Origin: CAWELS01 sp964468205
GTDB lineage: Bacteria; Acidobacteriota; Terriglobia; Bryobacterales; Bryobacteraceae
Reading direction: 5' to 3'
Assembly (NCBI GenBank): GCA_964468205.1
Contig: CAYXVG010000013.1
Location: 1-64,000, forward strand
DNA: 64,000 nt
The notes beneath the pieces are model-generated. The model was not told where the DNA came from. It saw only the letters and a list, made by a program, of their open reading frames with translations, and searched no databases. The first letter of the stretch is position 1, and every line of letters begins with the position of its first letter. This document shows, piece after piece, positions 8,783 to 16,448 of this stretch. Made by a program: the position numbers and the translations under genes.

Positions 8783-11721
8783 CAAAAGGTCTGCCCTATC
8801 GAGAAGAAGAACTGAAATTGGTTGATGCGCTGGTCCACCTTCCGGCCGCCGCCCGCAACGAGTTCCTCGAGCGTGCCCTCGAATCCGAAGAACCGGGGAG
8901 AATTTGGGCTGAAGCTAAGGTCGAGCCGGATGGGTCCAATTGGGGTGCTGTAGCGAATTCCGAAGCCAAAGGAATGGACCAGATAGTCGAAATCCTGCTT
9001 GTCCCGCTGGCGGAAGCGCAAGGAGATGTCGCCCATCGTCGAATAGACGTTGCCCGTGTCATGGAATAGTACGGCGCCAATGTTGTCTCCGATGAGCGGG
9101 AAGCGAAGTTCGAGGTTATGCATCAGAAGGGCGCGTCCGCCGACAGGGAATCCTGTTTCCAAATCTCGCGGCCCGGCTTGGTTGTCGGGAAACGCGCGAT
9201 GCGAGGAAGCGCCGCCGGAATAGATCCGTTCCGGGAGCGGTATGACCGTTTCATCGTCGCGATTCCCTAGCCAGCCTAGCGTGAAAGAGCGGGCGAGGAT
9301 CAGATGCCGGCCGACACGATGATAGCTGGAGTTGCGTCCGACGATGCGGAAGTACTCAGTCTGCGAGCCGAGAATCCCGTCGGCGACTGCCGTTTCCACG
9401 GCGTTGTAGGTGCCGCGGGTGGAGTTGAGCGGGTCGTCGCGCCGGTCGCGAATGAATTCCAAACCTGCCAGGCCGACGCGAACGGGCTGGGCGAAGACCG
9501 GGATCAGTTCCGGGTCAATTCTAATGTTTGCAGTGTCGACGCGGCGGTATGTGAAGCGATAGCGCAGCGAGTTTGCCCGGGTCAGCCGCTGTCCAACCTG
9601 GAAGGAGCCTTCGACGCGTTCGCTTTCGAAGGTGTTGATATCCCGGGAGCGGTCGTACAGTCCCGTAACTGTCAAGCTCAAATCTTGACGGCCCTTGAAT
9701 TGGGGCGCCAGATAGTTCAGAAGGCCACGCTGCCGCGTATCGGAGAGTCGCGTTTGGAGGCCAGCGGTGTGACCCGCGCCGAACATGTTTCCTCGCGTCA
9801 GGCCGACGGAGACACGCGGGCTGAAGCCCGTGGCGCCGGCGGGATTCTCGAAATCAGTGAAGCTCCCGCCGCCGATTCGGGCGATCTGCGCGCCGAAGCC
9901 AAAGTTAACCGAATAGCGCCGGGCCTCTTCGAACTGGTGAAGAAGGTACTTGCGCGGCTCATCGCCCTCGGGGTTCTGAATCGCCTGCGCTACGCGGGCG
10001 AATACGCCAAGGTCGTAAAGCTGCCGCTGGGTGGCCACCATGTCGCTTTGCGAGAGTGGATCGCCGGGCTCGAGCATGATGCGGTTGTAAACCATGTCCG
10101 GGTCGCTCTCCCGAAGGCCACCTATGAGAGAGGCGCGCACGAAACGCCGCGGACCCTCGGTCACGATGATATGAAGGGCGACGCTATGTGCCCCAATGTC
10201 CTCTTCCACCTGCCATTCAAAGGTTGCGTTCAGGTGGCCGGCGTCGTAGTAGAAGGACAGAATGTTGTCGCGATCCGTCGCAATGGCGGCTTCGCTGAAC
10301 GGCTGTCCCGGGAACGAGCTCAGAAGCCTTTCCACGGTCTCCCGGGAGCTGTCGCTCACTCCCTCGATCTTCAGATCGGAGATGTACCACTGAGGGCCCT
10401 CTTCGATCTGAATGAATACGGCGATGTTTTGCGGTTCGTCCTGATACTCCGATTCGATGCGGGCGCTAACTTCAACATCGCGGAACCCATTGGCACGGTA
10501 CAGGCGGGCGATGGATGCGAGATCGCCGTCAAGCATCGCCTCGCTGAAGCGTCCGCGGCGGTAACGAATACGGGTGGCTGGAGTCACTGTCAGCCGCTCG
10601 CGGATCGTCTCTTCATCGAAATAGCTGTGACCTGTTACCTCAACGTGGGCCAATTTGTGGCGCGGGCCCGTTTCAATGGCGTATTCCACCGTTTCAATCG
10701 ACTCTGTCTCCTGTTCGGTGCGGAATGCGACAGAGGCGTCGAAGTAGCCGTTGGATTGAAAGTGCTCAGTGAGGTTGCGCGCGCCCTCTAGCAGCAGGTC
10801 GCGGTCGACCGATCGCTCCTGGTAGATGGGAATCAGTTTGCGGAGCCGTCCCCTGGAGACTTCCGCGCCAGTTGTCTCGACCTCAACCTGGGAGCCGGTT
10901 TCGACCTGAAGCACCGGATGAACGAATCCAGACTCGGGGTCGTATCGCATCTCCTCCAGTGTCACCGAACTCAACAGCCGGCCCTGCTTCTGGTAGTATT
11001 GGCGAATTCGCTCCAGGCCCCGTTGCACTCTTCTCTCGGTCGCGTCTTTCCAGCCAGGCAGAAACCAGAAGCGCTCCCAGTTTGCTTTGCTGACCAGCGT
11101 GCCGGCTTCAGGCGGAACCGGGGGCAGGAACACCGGGGGAGCAAGCGTCGCCCGAGGGCCGGGAGACACGAGAAAGAGGATGTTGACTTGCGAGAAGGCG
11201 GCCTCGTAGTCGAGCAAACGCTGGATCTTCGCCTCGTAGAATCCATTCGCCCGCAGGACCGCCAGCATGTTGGCGATTGCTTCGTCGACCGATTCCTCTA
11301 CGAACTCGCGGCCCAACTGCAGCCGGGTGGCATTTGCGAGTTGGCTGGCACTCGGCGGTTCCACCGCTCCTTCCACCGTGACACCACCGACGAACCAGGT
11401 ATGGCGGGTGAGGAAGCGAAGCACAACGCCTCCGCCGGACTCCTTCGCATCCACGGCGATGTCGACGTATCTTCCGGTGGCGTATAGACGCACCAAGGCA
11501 TCGCGCAGGTCGGCCAACCGGAGCGGTTCGCCCTCCTTGACCGGAAGGATGGTGGCAAGCTCTTCGTCCGGCAATGGTTGCAGAGAGGGTTCGAATTCAA
11601 TCGCGGAGATGGTTGAACCCTCGTAGTCCTGTGGCGCGGCCGGGAGCCTGCCTGTCAGGGCGGCTGCCAGAAGAACCAGCGACAGAAACCAGATCGCGCC
11701 AACTCGGGCCACCGCTTTCAA
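8782..11721 (-). CDS. BamA/TamA-family outer membrane protein (Omp85) with about seven POTRA-like repeats
   Basis: An Omp85 insertase of about 980 residues. A signal peptide is followed by roughly 600 residues that read as six or seven successive POTRA-like units (beta strand, two helices, beta hairpin). The C-terminal 16-strand-type barrel carries SGGASSHRAF (loop-6 region) and the family signature FGFGIRYSTPIGPIRLDL near the end. It would insert or assemble outer-membrane proteins or lipids. The frame opens at GTG 11772, but that start would overlap the divergent adenylyltransferase gene. TTG 11721 gives a textbook signal peptide (MKAVARVGAIWFLSLVLLAAA) and is preferred; GTG 11712 is also possible. 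It heads the chaperone-tamB operon. Confidence 0.88.
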   Translation of the reverse strand: MKAVARVGAIWFLSLVLLAAALTGRLPAAPQDYEGSTISAIEFEPSLQPLPDEELATILPVKEGEPLRLADLRDALVRLYATGRYVDIAVDAKESGGGVVLRFLTRHTWFVGGVTVEGAVEPPSASQLANATRLQLGREFVEESVDEAIANMLAVLRANGFYEAKIQRLLDYEAAFSQVNILFLVSPGPRATLAPPVFLPPVPPEAGTLVSKANWERFWFLPGWKDATERRVQRGLERIRQYYQKQGRLLSSVTLEEMRYDPESGFVHPVLQVETGSQVEVETTGAEVSRGRLRKLIPIYQERSVDRDLLLEGARNLTEHFQSNGYFDASVAFRTEQETESIETVEYAIETGPRHKLAHVEVTGHSYFDEETIRERLTVTPATRIRYRRGRFSEAMLDGDLASIARLYRANGFRDVEVSARIESEYQDEPQNIAVFIQIEEGPQWYISDLKIEGVSDSSRETVERLLSSFPGQPFSEAAIATDRDNILSFYYDAGHLNATFEWQVEEDIGAHSVALHIIVTEGPRRFVRASLIGGLRESDPDMVYNRIMLEPGDPLSQSDMVATQRQLYDLGVFARVAQAIQNPEGDEPRKYLLHQFEEARRYSVNFGFGAQIARIGGGSFTDFENPAGATGFSPRVSVGLTRGNMFGAGHTAGLQTRLSDTRQRGLLNYLAPQFKGRQDLSLTVTGLYDRSRDINTFESERVEGSFQVGQRLTRANSLRYRFTYRRVDTANIRIDPELIPVFAQPVRVGLAGLEFIRDRRDDPLNSTRGTYNAVETAVADGILGSQTEYFRIVGRNSSYHRVGRHLILARSFTLGWLGNRDDETVIPLPERIYSGGASSHRAFPDNQAGPRDLETGFPVGGRALLMHNLELRFPLIGDNIGAVLFHDTGNVYSTMGDISLRFRQRDKQDFDYLVHSFGFGIRYSTPIGPIRLDLSFSPNSPRFFGFEGTLEELVAGGGRKVDQRINQFQFFFSIGQTF

Positions 11722-11764
11722 TGATAGCAACTGCGGGTTGCTACGCTGGATATTGGACGCTGCA

Positions 11765-12808
11765 ATGAGCACGGATCAACGGAAACTAAGCGCCGAGCAG
11801 AGAACGCGATACTCGCGGCAGATCCTGTTTGAGGGGCTCGGCGAGGCTGGGCAGGAAAAGCTGTGCGCATCGCGGGTCGCAGTTGCGGGGTGTGGCGCGC
11901 TAGGGAGTTTACAGGCCGCGGCTTTGGTTCGCGCGGGAGTTGGATTTCTGAGGCTCATCGACCGTGATTTCGTGGAAGAAAGCAATCTGCAGCGGCAATG
12001 GCTCTACGACGAACAGGACGTCCGGGAAGGGATACCCAAGGCCCAAGCCGCGGCGCGATACCTCCGGCGGGTGAACTCCGGCGTGACTCTCGATCCGGTA
12101 GCCGCAGACATAACTGCGGAAAATGTTCTGGATCTGCTGTCGGGCGTTGACGTGATCCTCGATGGAACGGACAATTTCGAGACGCGGTACCTCATCAACG
12201 ACTTCGCGGTGAAGGAAGGCGTGCCTTGGATTTACGGTGGCGCCGTGGCGAGCTACGGCCTGGCCATGCCTATTCTCCCGGGGCGCACGGCTTGCCTTCG
12301 CTGTGTGTATCCGGAGCCGCCGGAGGGATCCCAGCCGACATGCGAGACCGCCGGGGTGCTGAACACTGCAACCTCGATGGTGGCCTCGCTCCAGACGAGT
12401 CTGGCGTTGCGGATTCTCGCCGGCCAGGCGGATCGGTTGCACCCGCGGATCACGACCATAGATGTGTGGGACGGCGCGATTCGCCAACTGGACCAGCCGG
12501 CGCGCCGGCCGGACTGTCCCGTCTGCGCCGAGGGCCGGTTCGAGTATCTCGAGGGCAAGCGGCGGGCGCCAATTTCCATGTGCGGGCGCAACGCCGTGCA
12601 GATTCATGACCGGAAGCGGCCGCTGGATCTCGTGGACTTGCAGCGGAGGCTGGAGCCGCTCGGGCGGGTGCGCGCGAATGAGTTTGCGCTACGTTTCTTT
12701 CTGGAGCCTTACGAGATGACGGTGTTCCCGGACGGGCGGGCAATTGTCAAGGGCACGCAGGACGCGGGGATCGCCCGGAGTCTCTACGCGCGTTACATCG
12801 GGAGTTGA
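11765..12808 (+). CDS. ThiF/MoeB/HesA-family sulfur-carrier adenylyltransferase
   Basis: E1-like enzyme of 347 residues that adenylates the C-terminal Gly-Gly of a ubiquitin-like sulfur carrier (ThiS or MoaD type). The nucleotide loop GCGALGS is at 42-48, D66 lies in LIDRDFVEESNLQRQ, and DGTDNFETRYLINDF follows. The zinc knuckle pairs CLRC with a later CPVC. A C-terminal extension (MCGRNAVQI to the end) resembles that of many stand-alone ThiF proteins. ATG 11765 is chosen; the frame opens at 11738, inside the divergent Omp85 promoter region. No ThiS or MoaD gene is nearby, so thiamine versus molybdopterin use is unresolved. Confidence 0.85.
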   Translation: MSTDQRKLSAEQRTRYSRQILFEGLGEAGQEKLCASRVAVAGCGALGSLQAAALVRAGVGFLRLIDRDFVEESNLQRQWLYDEQDVREGIPKAQAAARYLRRVNSGVTLDPVAADITAENVLDLLSGVDVILDGTDNFETRYLINDFAVKEGVPWIYGGAVASYGLAMPILPGRTACLRCVYPEPPEGSQPTCETAGVLNTATSMVASLQTSLALRILAGQADRLHPRITTIDVWDGAIRQLDQPARRPDCPVCAEGRFEYLEGKRRAPISMCGRNAVQIHDRKRPLDLVDLQRRLEPLGRVRANEFALRFFLEPYEMTVFPDGRAIVKGTQDAGIARSLYARYIGS

Positions 12809-12828
12809 CGTGCTGCCGCCGGAACCGG

Positions 12829-13488
12829 TCAGCGGCCCATGAGGCTTTGTACAAGATACTCAGCTGCGTGGTCGAAGTGAAGGTGAATGAGGCGTTGAGC
12901 CTCGCTTCCGTCACCCCGTTTTAGGGCGCGGAGGATCGCCATGTGTTCCTGGTGCGACGAAAGCACCTTCTCGCTAATCCCCAATGAGAAGACCCGGAAG
13001 CGGCGAAAGTGTTCCTGGAGCGAGACGATCATCCGGGCGAGAACCCTGTTGTCACAGTATTCGAGAATCAGGTCGTGCAGCGCGTGGCCGGCATCGGAGA
13101 GCGCGGCCAGGTCGGCTCCGTGGCCGGTGTCGAGCGCCTCGAGGCGGCGCTCCAGTTCCTCCAGGCGCTGTGGATCGGCATGGGCCGCGGCGTGACGGGC
13201 GGCGAGGCCTTCGAGTTCGCGCCGTACCTCGTACATGTCGCGAATCTCGAGCAGGTTCAACTGCGCGACAAAGGTTCCCATGCGCGGGTGGATTTCGATG
13301 AAGCCCTCCCGCTCCAGCCGGAGCAGCGCTTCCCGCAGCGGCGTCCGGCTGACGCCGAGCCGTTTGAGCAGGCGGTCGTGCGGGATCGGATCGCCGGGCT
13401 GCAGCCGGCCGCGCAGTATGTCCTCCTTGATGGCGTCATAGGCGACGGCAGTAAGCGGTTTGCGTGGCTTGCGAGCGCCTTTCGACAT
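12829..13488 (-). CDS. GntR-family (FadR/FCD-type) transcriptional regulator
   Basis: 219 residues. A winged helix-turn-helix occupies about residues 10-75 (AYDAIKEDILRGRLQPGDPI and SRTPLREALLRLEREGFIEI). An all-helical FCD ligand domain follows (about 85-210), with the metal/ligand-binding histidines typical of the group. FCD regulators usually sense organic acids and control adjacent catabolic genes. It is transcribed away from the nine-gene operon starting at 13576, and a 19-bp palindrome lies between the two start codons, so it probably regulates both itself and the operon. The predicted transcript has a leader of only about 3-5 nt. Confidence 0.92.
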   Translation of the reverse strand: MSKGARKPRKPLTAVAYDAIKEDILRGRLQPGDPIPHDRLLKRLGVSRTPLREALLRLEREGFIEIHPRMGTFVAQLNLLEIRDMYEVRRELEGLAARHAAAHADPQRLEELERRLEALDTGHGADLAALSDAGHALHDLILEYCDNRVLARMIVSLQEHFRRFRVFSLGISEKVLSSHQEHMAILRALKRGDGSEAQRLIHLHFDHAAEYLVQSLMGR

Positions 13489-13499
13489 TGTTCATCGAC

Positions 13500-13529
13500 A
13501 GGATAGCGGAGGCCAGCCAGGCTTGTCAA
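13500..13529 (-). promoter_or_regulatory. Predicted sigma70-type promoter of the GntR gene
   Basis: On the minus strand, -35 TTGACA occupies 13529-13524, an 18-bp spacer follows, and -10 TATCCT occupies 13505-13500. The expected start of transcription (about 13491-13493) is only 3-5 nt before the ATG at 13488. The -35 box is the left arm of the palindrome at 13524-13542. Confidence 0.7.
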
Positions 13530-13542
13530 CATGCTGTTGACA
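13524..13542. promoter_or_regulatory. Palindromic operator containing both divergent -35 boxes
   Basis: The 19-bp sequence TGTCAACATGCTGTTGACA is a perfect inverted repeat with 8-bp arms and a 3-bp centre. Its right arm supplies the -35 TTGACA of the plus-strand operon, and its left arm supplies the -35 TTGACA of the GntR gene. A GntR dimer bound here would cover both polymerase sites at once. Binding by the adjacent regulator is inferred from position. Confidence 0.75.
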
Positions 13543-13565
13543 TACTACAGATATATCAGTATTAT
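13537..13565 (+). promoter_or_regulatory. Predicted sigma70-type promoter of the nine-gene operon
   Basis: A consensus -35 TTGACA (13537-13542), an exact 17-bp spacer, and -10 TATTAT (13560-13565). Transcription should start at about 13572-13576, so the mRNA would begin at or within a few bases of the ATG at 13576. In-frame ATG codons at 13531 and 13564 lie upstream of the expected transcript start and cannot be used from this promoter. Confidence 0.75.
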
Positions 13566-13575
13566 GGTTGTCGCC

Positions 13576-15177
13576 ATGAGCCGCCGCCTGTTTCTCTTCG
13601 CTGTGTTTGCCGCTCTCGCTTTCGCTCAAGAGCGCCTCGTGATCAACGAGGAATTTCGCAACGGACGGACAACCGCCGAGATGACTCAAGACCGTGGGCA
13701 GTTCACGGCTGATGGTTGGCGAGTGACGTCGGACTACTGCCAAATGAAGTGGGACCTCGGGCGCTTCCACGCGAAGGGCCGTGTCGAGTTCGAGGTGCGC
13801 GGGCCGCTCCGGGTGGAGCCGAAGCGGTCGCTGTTCTCGGCGTGGAACGAAGAGGCCGCGGTGGACGGCGACCGCAAGACGCAGAGCTTCTTCCAGCTTC
13901 GCGTGATGGATCACGGAATGATGCTACGGCTGTCGAACCGCGCGGGCGGGCGGAGTTTCGAGGGGCGCACGCCGGAGCTTGCGTGGCAGGACAAGTGGTA
14001 TAAGATCGAGGGCGCCTGGGACACCAAAGGCGGCGTGAGCCGCATGTTGCGCGACGGCGAGTTGCTGCGGGAGGGGCGATTCAACGCCTCCTTCGACGGT
14101 TTCCGATGGGTGTTCATCGGCAAGGACAACTACCAGCAGTTCGTGTCGATTCCCGGTGTCGTGTATCGCAATTTGAGAGTGTGGGTGGAAGACCCGGGCG
14201 TTACAGGCCCGCCGCCGAAATACTACTTCCCGCCGCCAGGCGAAAGCCTGGACGCGCAGCTCCGAGTATCTCCGGCCGAAGCCGGGCTGGACGCCGAACT
14301 GATCGGCAAGCTACAGGATGCCGCCGGGCGGTGGGCTCTCTGGCGGAACGGCCGGCTGGTGCAGGTGCAGGGAGACTTCAACGCGACGAGCGATGTCGCT
14401 TCCAGCCGAAAGACATGGCACGCGGCCGCTGTCGGAGCAGCGTTGCTGCAAGGAAGGATCGCCTCAATCGAACAGAAGCTCAGCGAATGGACCCCGGAAT
14501 TGAAAGGCCGGGATGCTGAGGCGACGTGGCGGCACGTCATCACGCAGACATCGGGATTCGACTGGCCTGACCGTGGGCCGGGCGAGATCTGGACCTATTC
14601 GGATTGGAACCCAGTTCACCTCTGTAACGCCCTGGCGCGTCTCTACGGCCGGAAGGGATATGAGGACGACTACGAAGCGGTGATGAAATCCGCCTATTTC
14701 GACGCGATCGGCATGCGCGGTTGGAGCACCGTGATGAAGAAAGACCGCGGGTTCTCCCAGCCCAACGACGGAGTGCGATTCGTTCTCGACCTGGAGGACA
14801 TGGGACGGCTCGGCCTGCTGATGCTGGCCAGCGGTAACTGGAATGGCCGGCAATTGATCCCCGGCTGGTTCGTGAAGAACCTCGAGAGGAAACAGACCAA
14901 GGGCATTCCGGCCAACTACAACGGGCCGAACGACGGAAAGATCGGGATGGATCCGAAGGTCTTTCCGGAAGCCCCCTACGGTTTCATGACGTGGACGAAT
15001 TCGGCCGGGGACCTGTTGCCCGGAGCGAGTACAGCGTGGGCCTATGCAAGCGGCGCGGGCGGGCACCGGATCTACTGGAACCGGGACCTCGGGATCGTGT
15101 TTGCGTCGGCCGGTGAGAAAAGAACCCCGCGGGAGCGGAGCGTCCCGCACCTGATTGAGGAGTCATTGAAGCGATGA
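13576..15177 (+). CDS. Exported serine hydrolase (beta-lactamase class C-like) with N-terminal lectin-like domain
   Basis: 533 residues from ATG 13576, with a signal peptide (MSRRLFLFAVFAALAFAQ). Residues about 20-215 look like a concanavalin/LamG-type beta sandwich. From about 230 the protein resembles penicillin-binding-protein-like serine hydrolases: SSRK near 275 as the SxxK nucleophile motif, YSDWN near 341 as a variant of the YxN motif, and a late GGHRIYW segment in the KTG/HxG position. The substrate is unknown; esterase or peptidase activity is possible. It is the first gene of the operon and overlaps the phosphatase-like gene by 4 bp. The predicted mRNA is nearly leaderless. Confidence 0.75.
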   Translation: MSRRLFLFAVFAALAFAQERLVINEEFRNGRTTAEMTQDRGQFTADGWRVTSDYCQMKWDLGRFHAKGRVEFEVRGPLRVEPKRSLFSAWNEEAAVDGDRKTQSFFQLRVMDHGMMLRLSNRAGGRSFEGRTPELAWQDKWYKIEGAWDTKGGVSRMLRDGELLREGRFNASFDGFRWVFIGKDNYQQFVSIPGVVYRNLRVWVEDPGVTGPPPKYYFPPPGESLDAQLRVSPAEAGLDAELIGKLQDAAGRWALWRNGRLVQVQGDFNATSDVASSRKTWHAAAVGAALLQGRIASIEQKLSEWTPELKGRDAEATWRHVITQTSGFDWPDRGPGEIWTYSDWNPVHLCNALARLYGRKGYEDDYEAVMKSAYFDAIGMRGWSTVMKKDRGFSQPNDGVRFVLDLEDMGRLGLLMLASGNWNGRQLIPGWFVKNLERKQTKGIPANYNGPNDGKIGMDPKVFPEAPYGFMTWTNSAGDLLPGASTAWAYASGAGGHRIYWNRDLGIVFASAGEKRTPRERSVPHLIEESLKR

Positions 15178-16445
15178 TGCTGTTCGCGATTGTTGTTCTG
15201 GCCGCGGTGACGGCAGCGGCCGCACCGCCGGACGCGATCCACCTCGCCTGGGTGGAAGATCCGTCCTCCACCATGACGGTGGTGTGGCATACAGCGGAAG
15301 AGGGAGTCCCGTCAGTGGTGGAGTACCGCCTTCCGGCTTCCGGCGAGTGGCAAAAAGCGCAGGGGGCAGTGAGACCGACCGGGGCGGCGGGGGTGGTGCA
15401 TGAAGTGTCGATTCGGGGGCTGGAGCCGGACACGAGATATGAGTACCGGGTGAAAGGCCCGGGCGATGCCTGGAGCGAGAGCCACACGATGTGGACGGCG
15501 CCGTTGGCCGGCCGCAAACCGGTCGAGGTAGTTTTCGCCGCGGACACGGGCATGGCCGGCCGCGAGGACGGGTTGACAACGGGGACCGAACAAGTAATTG
15601 CGGAGATGGGGAAGCTGGAACCGCTGGCAGTACTCTGGGGCGGCGATGCGGCCTACTACAATACCGACAAGCGGTTCGGCAGCCTTGACGACACCATCAT
15701 CGCCTGGTTCAACCAGATGCAGCCCGTTGCAGTGCGGGCGCCCATCATGCCCACCTACGGCAACCATGAGATCTTTCTGCGCGAGGGCTACCTGTTTTGG
15801 GCCGAACATTTCCCGACGCCCGAGGGCTTTGACAACCGCCGGTATTACTCGTTTGACATCGGCGACGCTCACTTCGTCAGTATCACTGCGGCGAACTCCG
15901 AGCGCGGCCCGCTGGCGAGTTCGGTGATTGACTGGATCGACCGCGATATGGCCGCAGCCCGAAAGGCCGGCGCGAAGTGGGTGATTCCCTACATGCATGT
16001 TTCCGCGTTCTCGGACGGCTCTAACCACCCGTCCAACCTAGACCTGCGCCGGCAGGTGGGACCGGTATTCGAGCGGCACAAAGTGAAGGTCGCGCTCGCT
16101 TGTCACGACCAGTCCTACGAGCGCACATATCCCTTGCGGGGAGTGCCGCAAAAACTGGAGATCACGTCGAAGTCGCCTCACTGCTACTCGATGGAGGATG
16201 GCGTGAGCTACCTCAAGGTGGGGCCGGGCGGGAAGATGAGCAACATCAACGGGAAGTTCGCCGAGTTTAAGACGGATCCCAAACCCGAATTCACGGCCTT
16301 TCGGGACGACACGATGCACCACTTCGCCAAGCTGACGATAGCGCCGGAGTCGTTGAAAGTGGAGGTTTACGGTGTGATTGGCGACGGCACGCCGCCGGTG
16401 GTGCAGGACCATTTGACGTATGGAGGAACCTGCCCTGAGGAATAG
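15174..16445 (+). CDS. Exported purple acid phosphatase-like metallophosphoesterase
   Basis: 423 residues with a signal peptide and a fibronectin III-like purple acid phosphatase N-terminal domain (about 20-110: IHLAWVEDPSSTMTVVWHTA, LEPDTRYEYRVKG). The calcineurin-like domain follows. Metal-binding motifs are visible as FAADTG, WGGDAAYYN, YGNHEIFL, and later HVSAF and CHDQSYERTYPL. It would hydrolyse phosphate esters in the periplasm or outside the cell. GGDAAYYN matches the family's GDxxY motif, with the tyrosine that binds ferric iron. It overlaps the upstream gene by 4 bp and is followed after 3 bp by the DUF5060 gene. Confidence 0.85.
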   Translation: MMLFAIVVLAAVTAAAAPPDAIHLAWVEDPSSTMTVVWHTAEEGVPSVVEYRLPASGEWQKAQGAVRPTGAAGVVHEVSIRGLEPDTRYEYRVKGPGDAWSESHTMWTAPLAGRKPVEVVFAADTGMAGREDGLTTGTEQVIAEMGKLEPLAVLWGGDAAYYNTDKRFGSLDDTIIAWFNQMQPVAVRAPIMPTYGNHEIFLREGYLFWAEHFPTPEGFDNRRYYSFDIGDAHFVSITAANSERGPLASSVIDWIDRDMAAARKAGAKWVIPYMHVSAFSDGSNHPSNLDLRRQVGPVFERHKVKVALACHDQSYERTYPLRGVPQKLEITSKSPHCYSMEDGVSYLKVGPGGKMSNINGKFAEFKTDPKPEFTAFRDDTMHHFAKLTIAPESLKVEVYGVIGDGTPPVVQDHLTYGGTCPEE

Positions 16446-16448
16446 ACG

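Noticed and set aside
9304..10791. Long plus-strand frame (495 codons) opposite the Omp85 gene
   Set aside because: It is antisense to a clearly homologous coding sequence, has no family features, and reflects high GC at third codon positions of the real gene.
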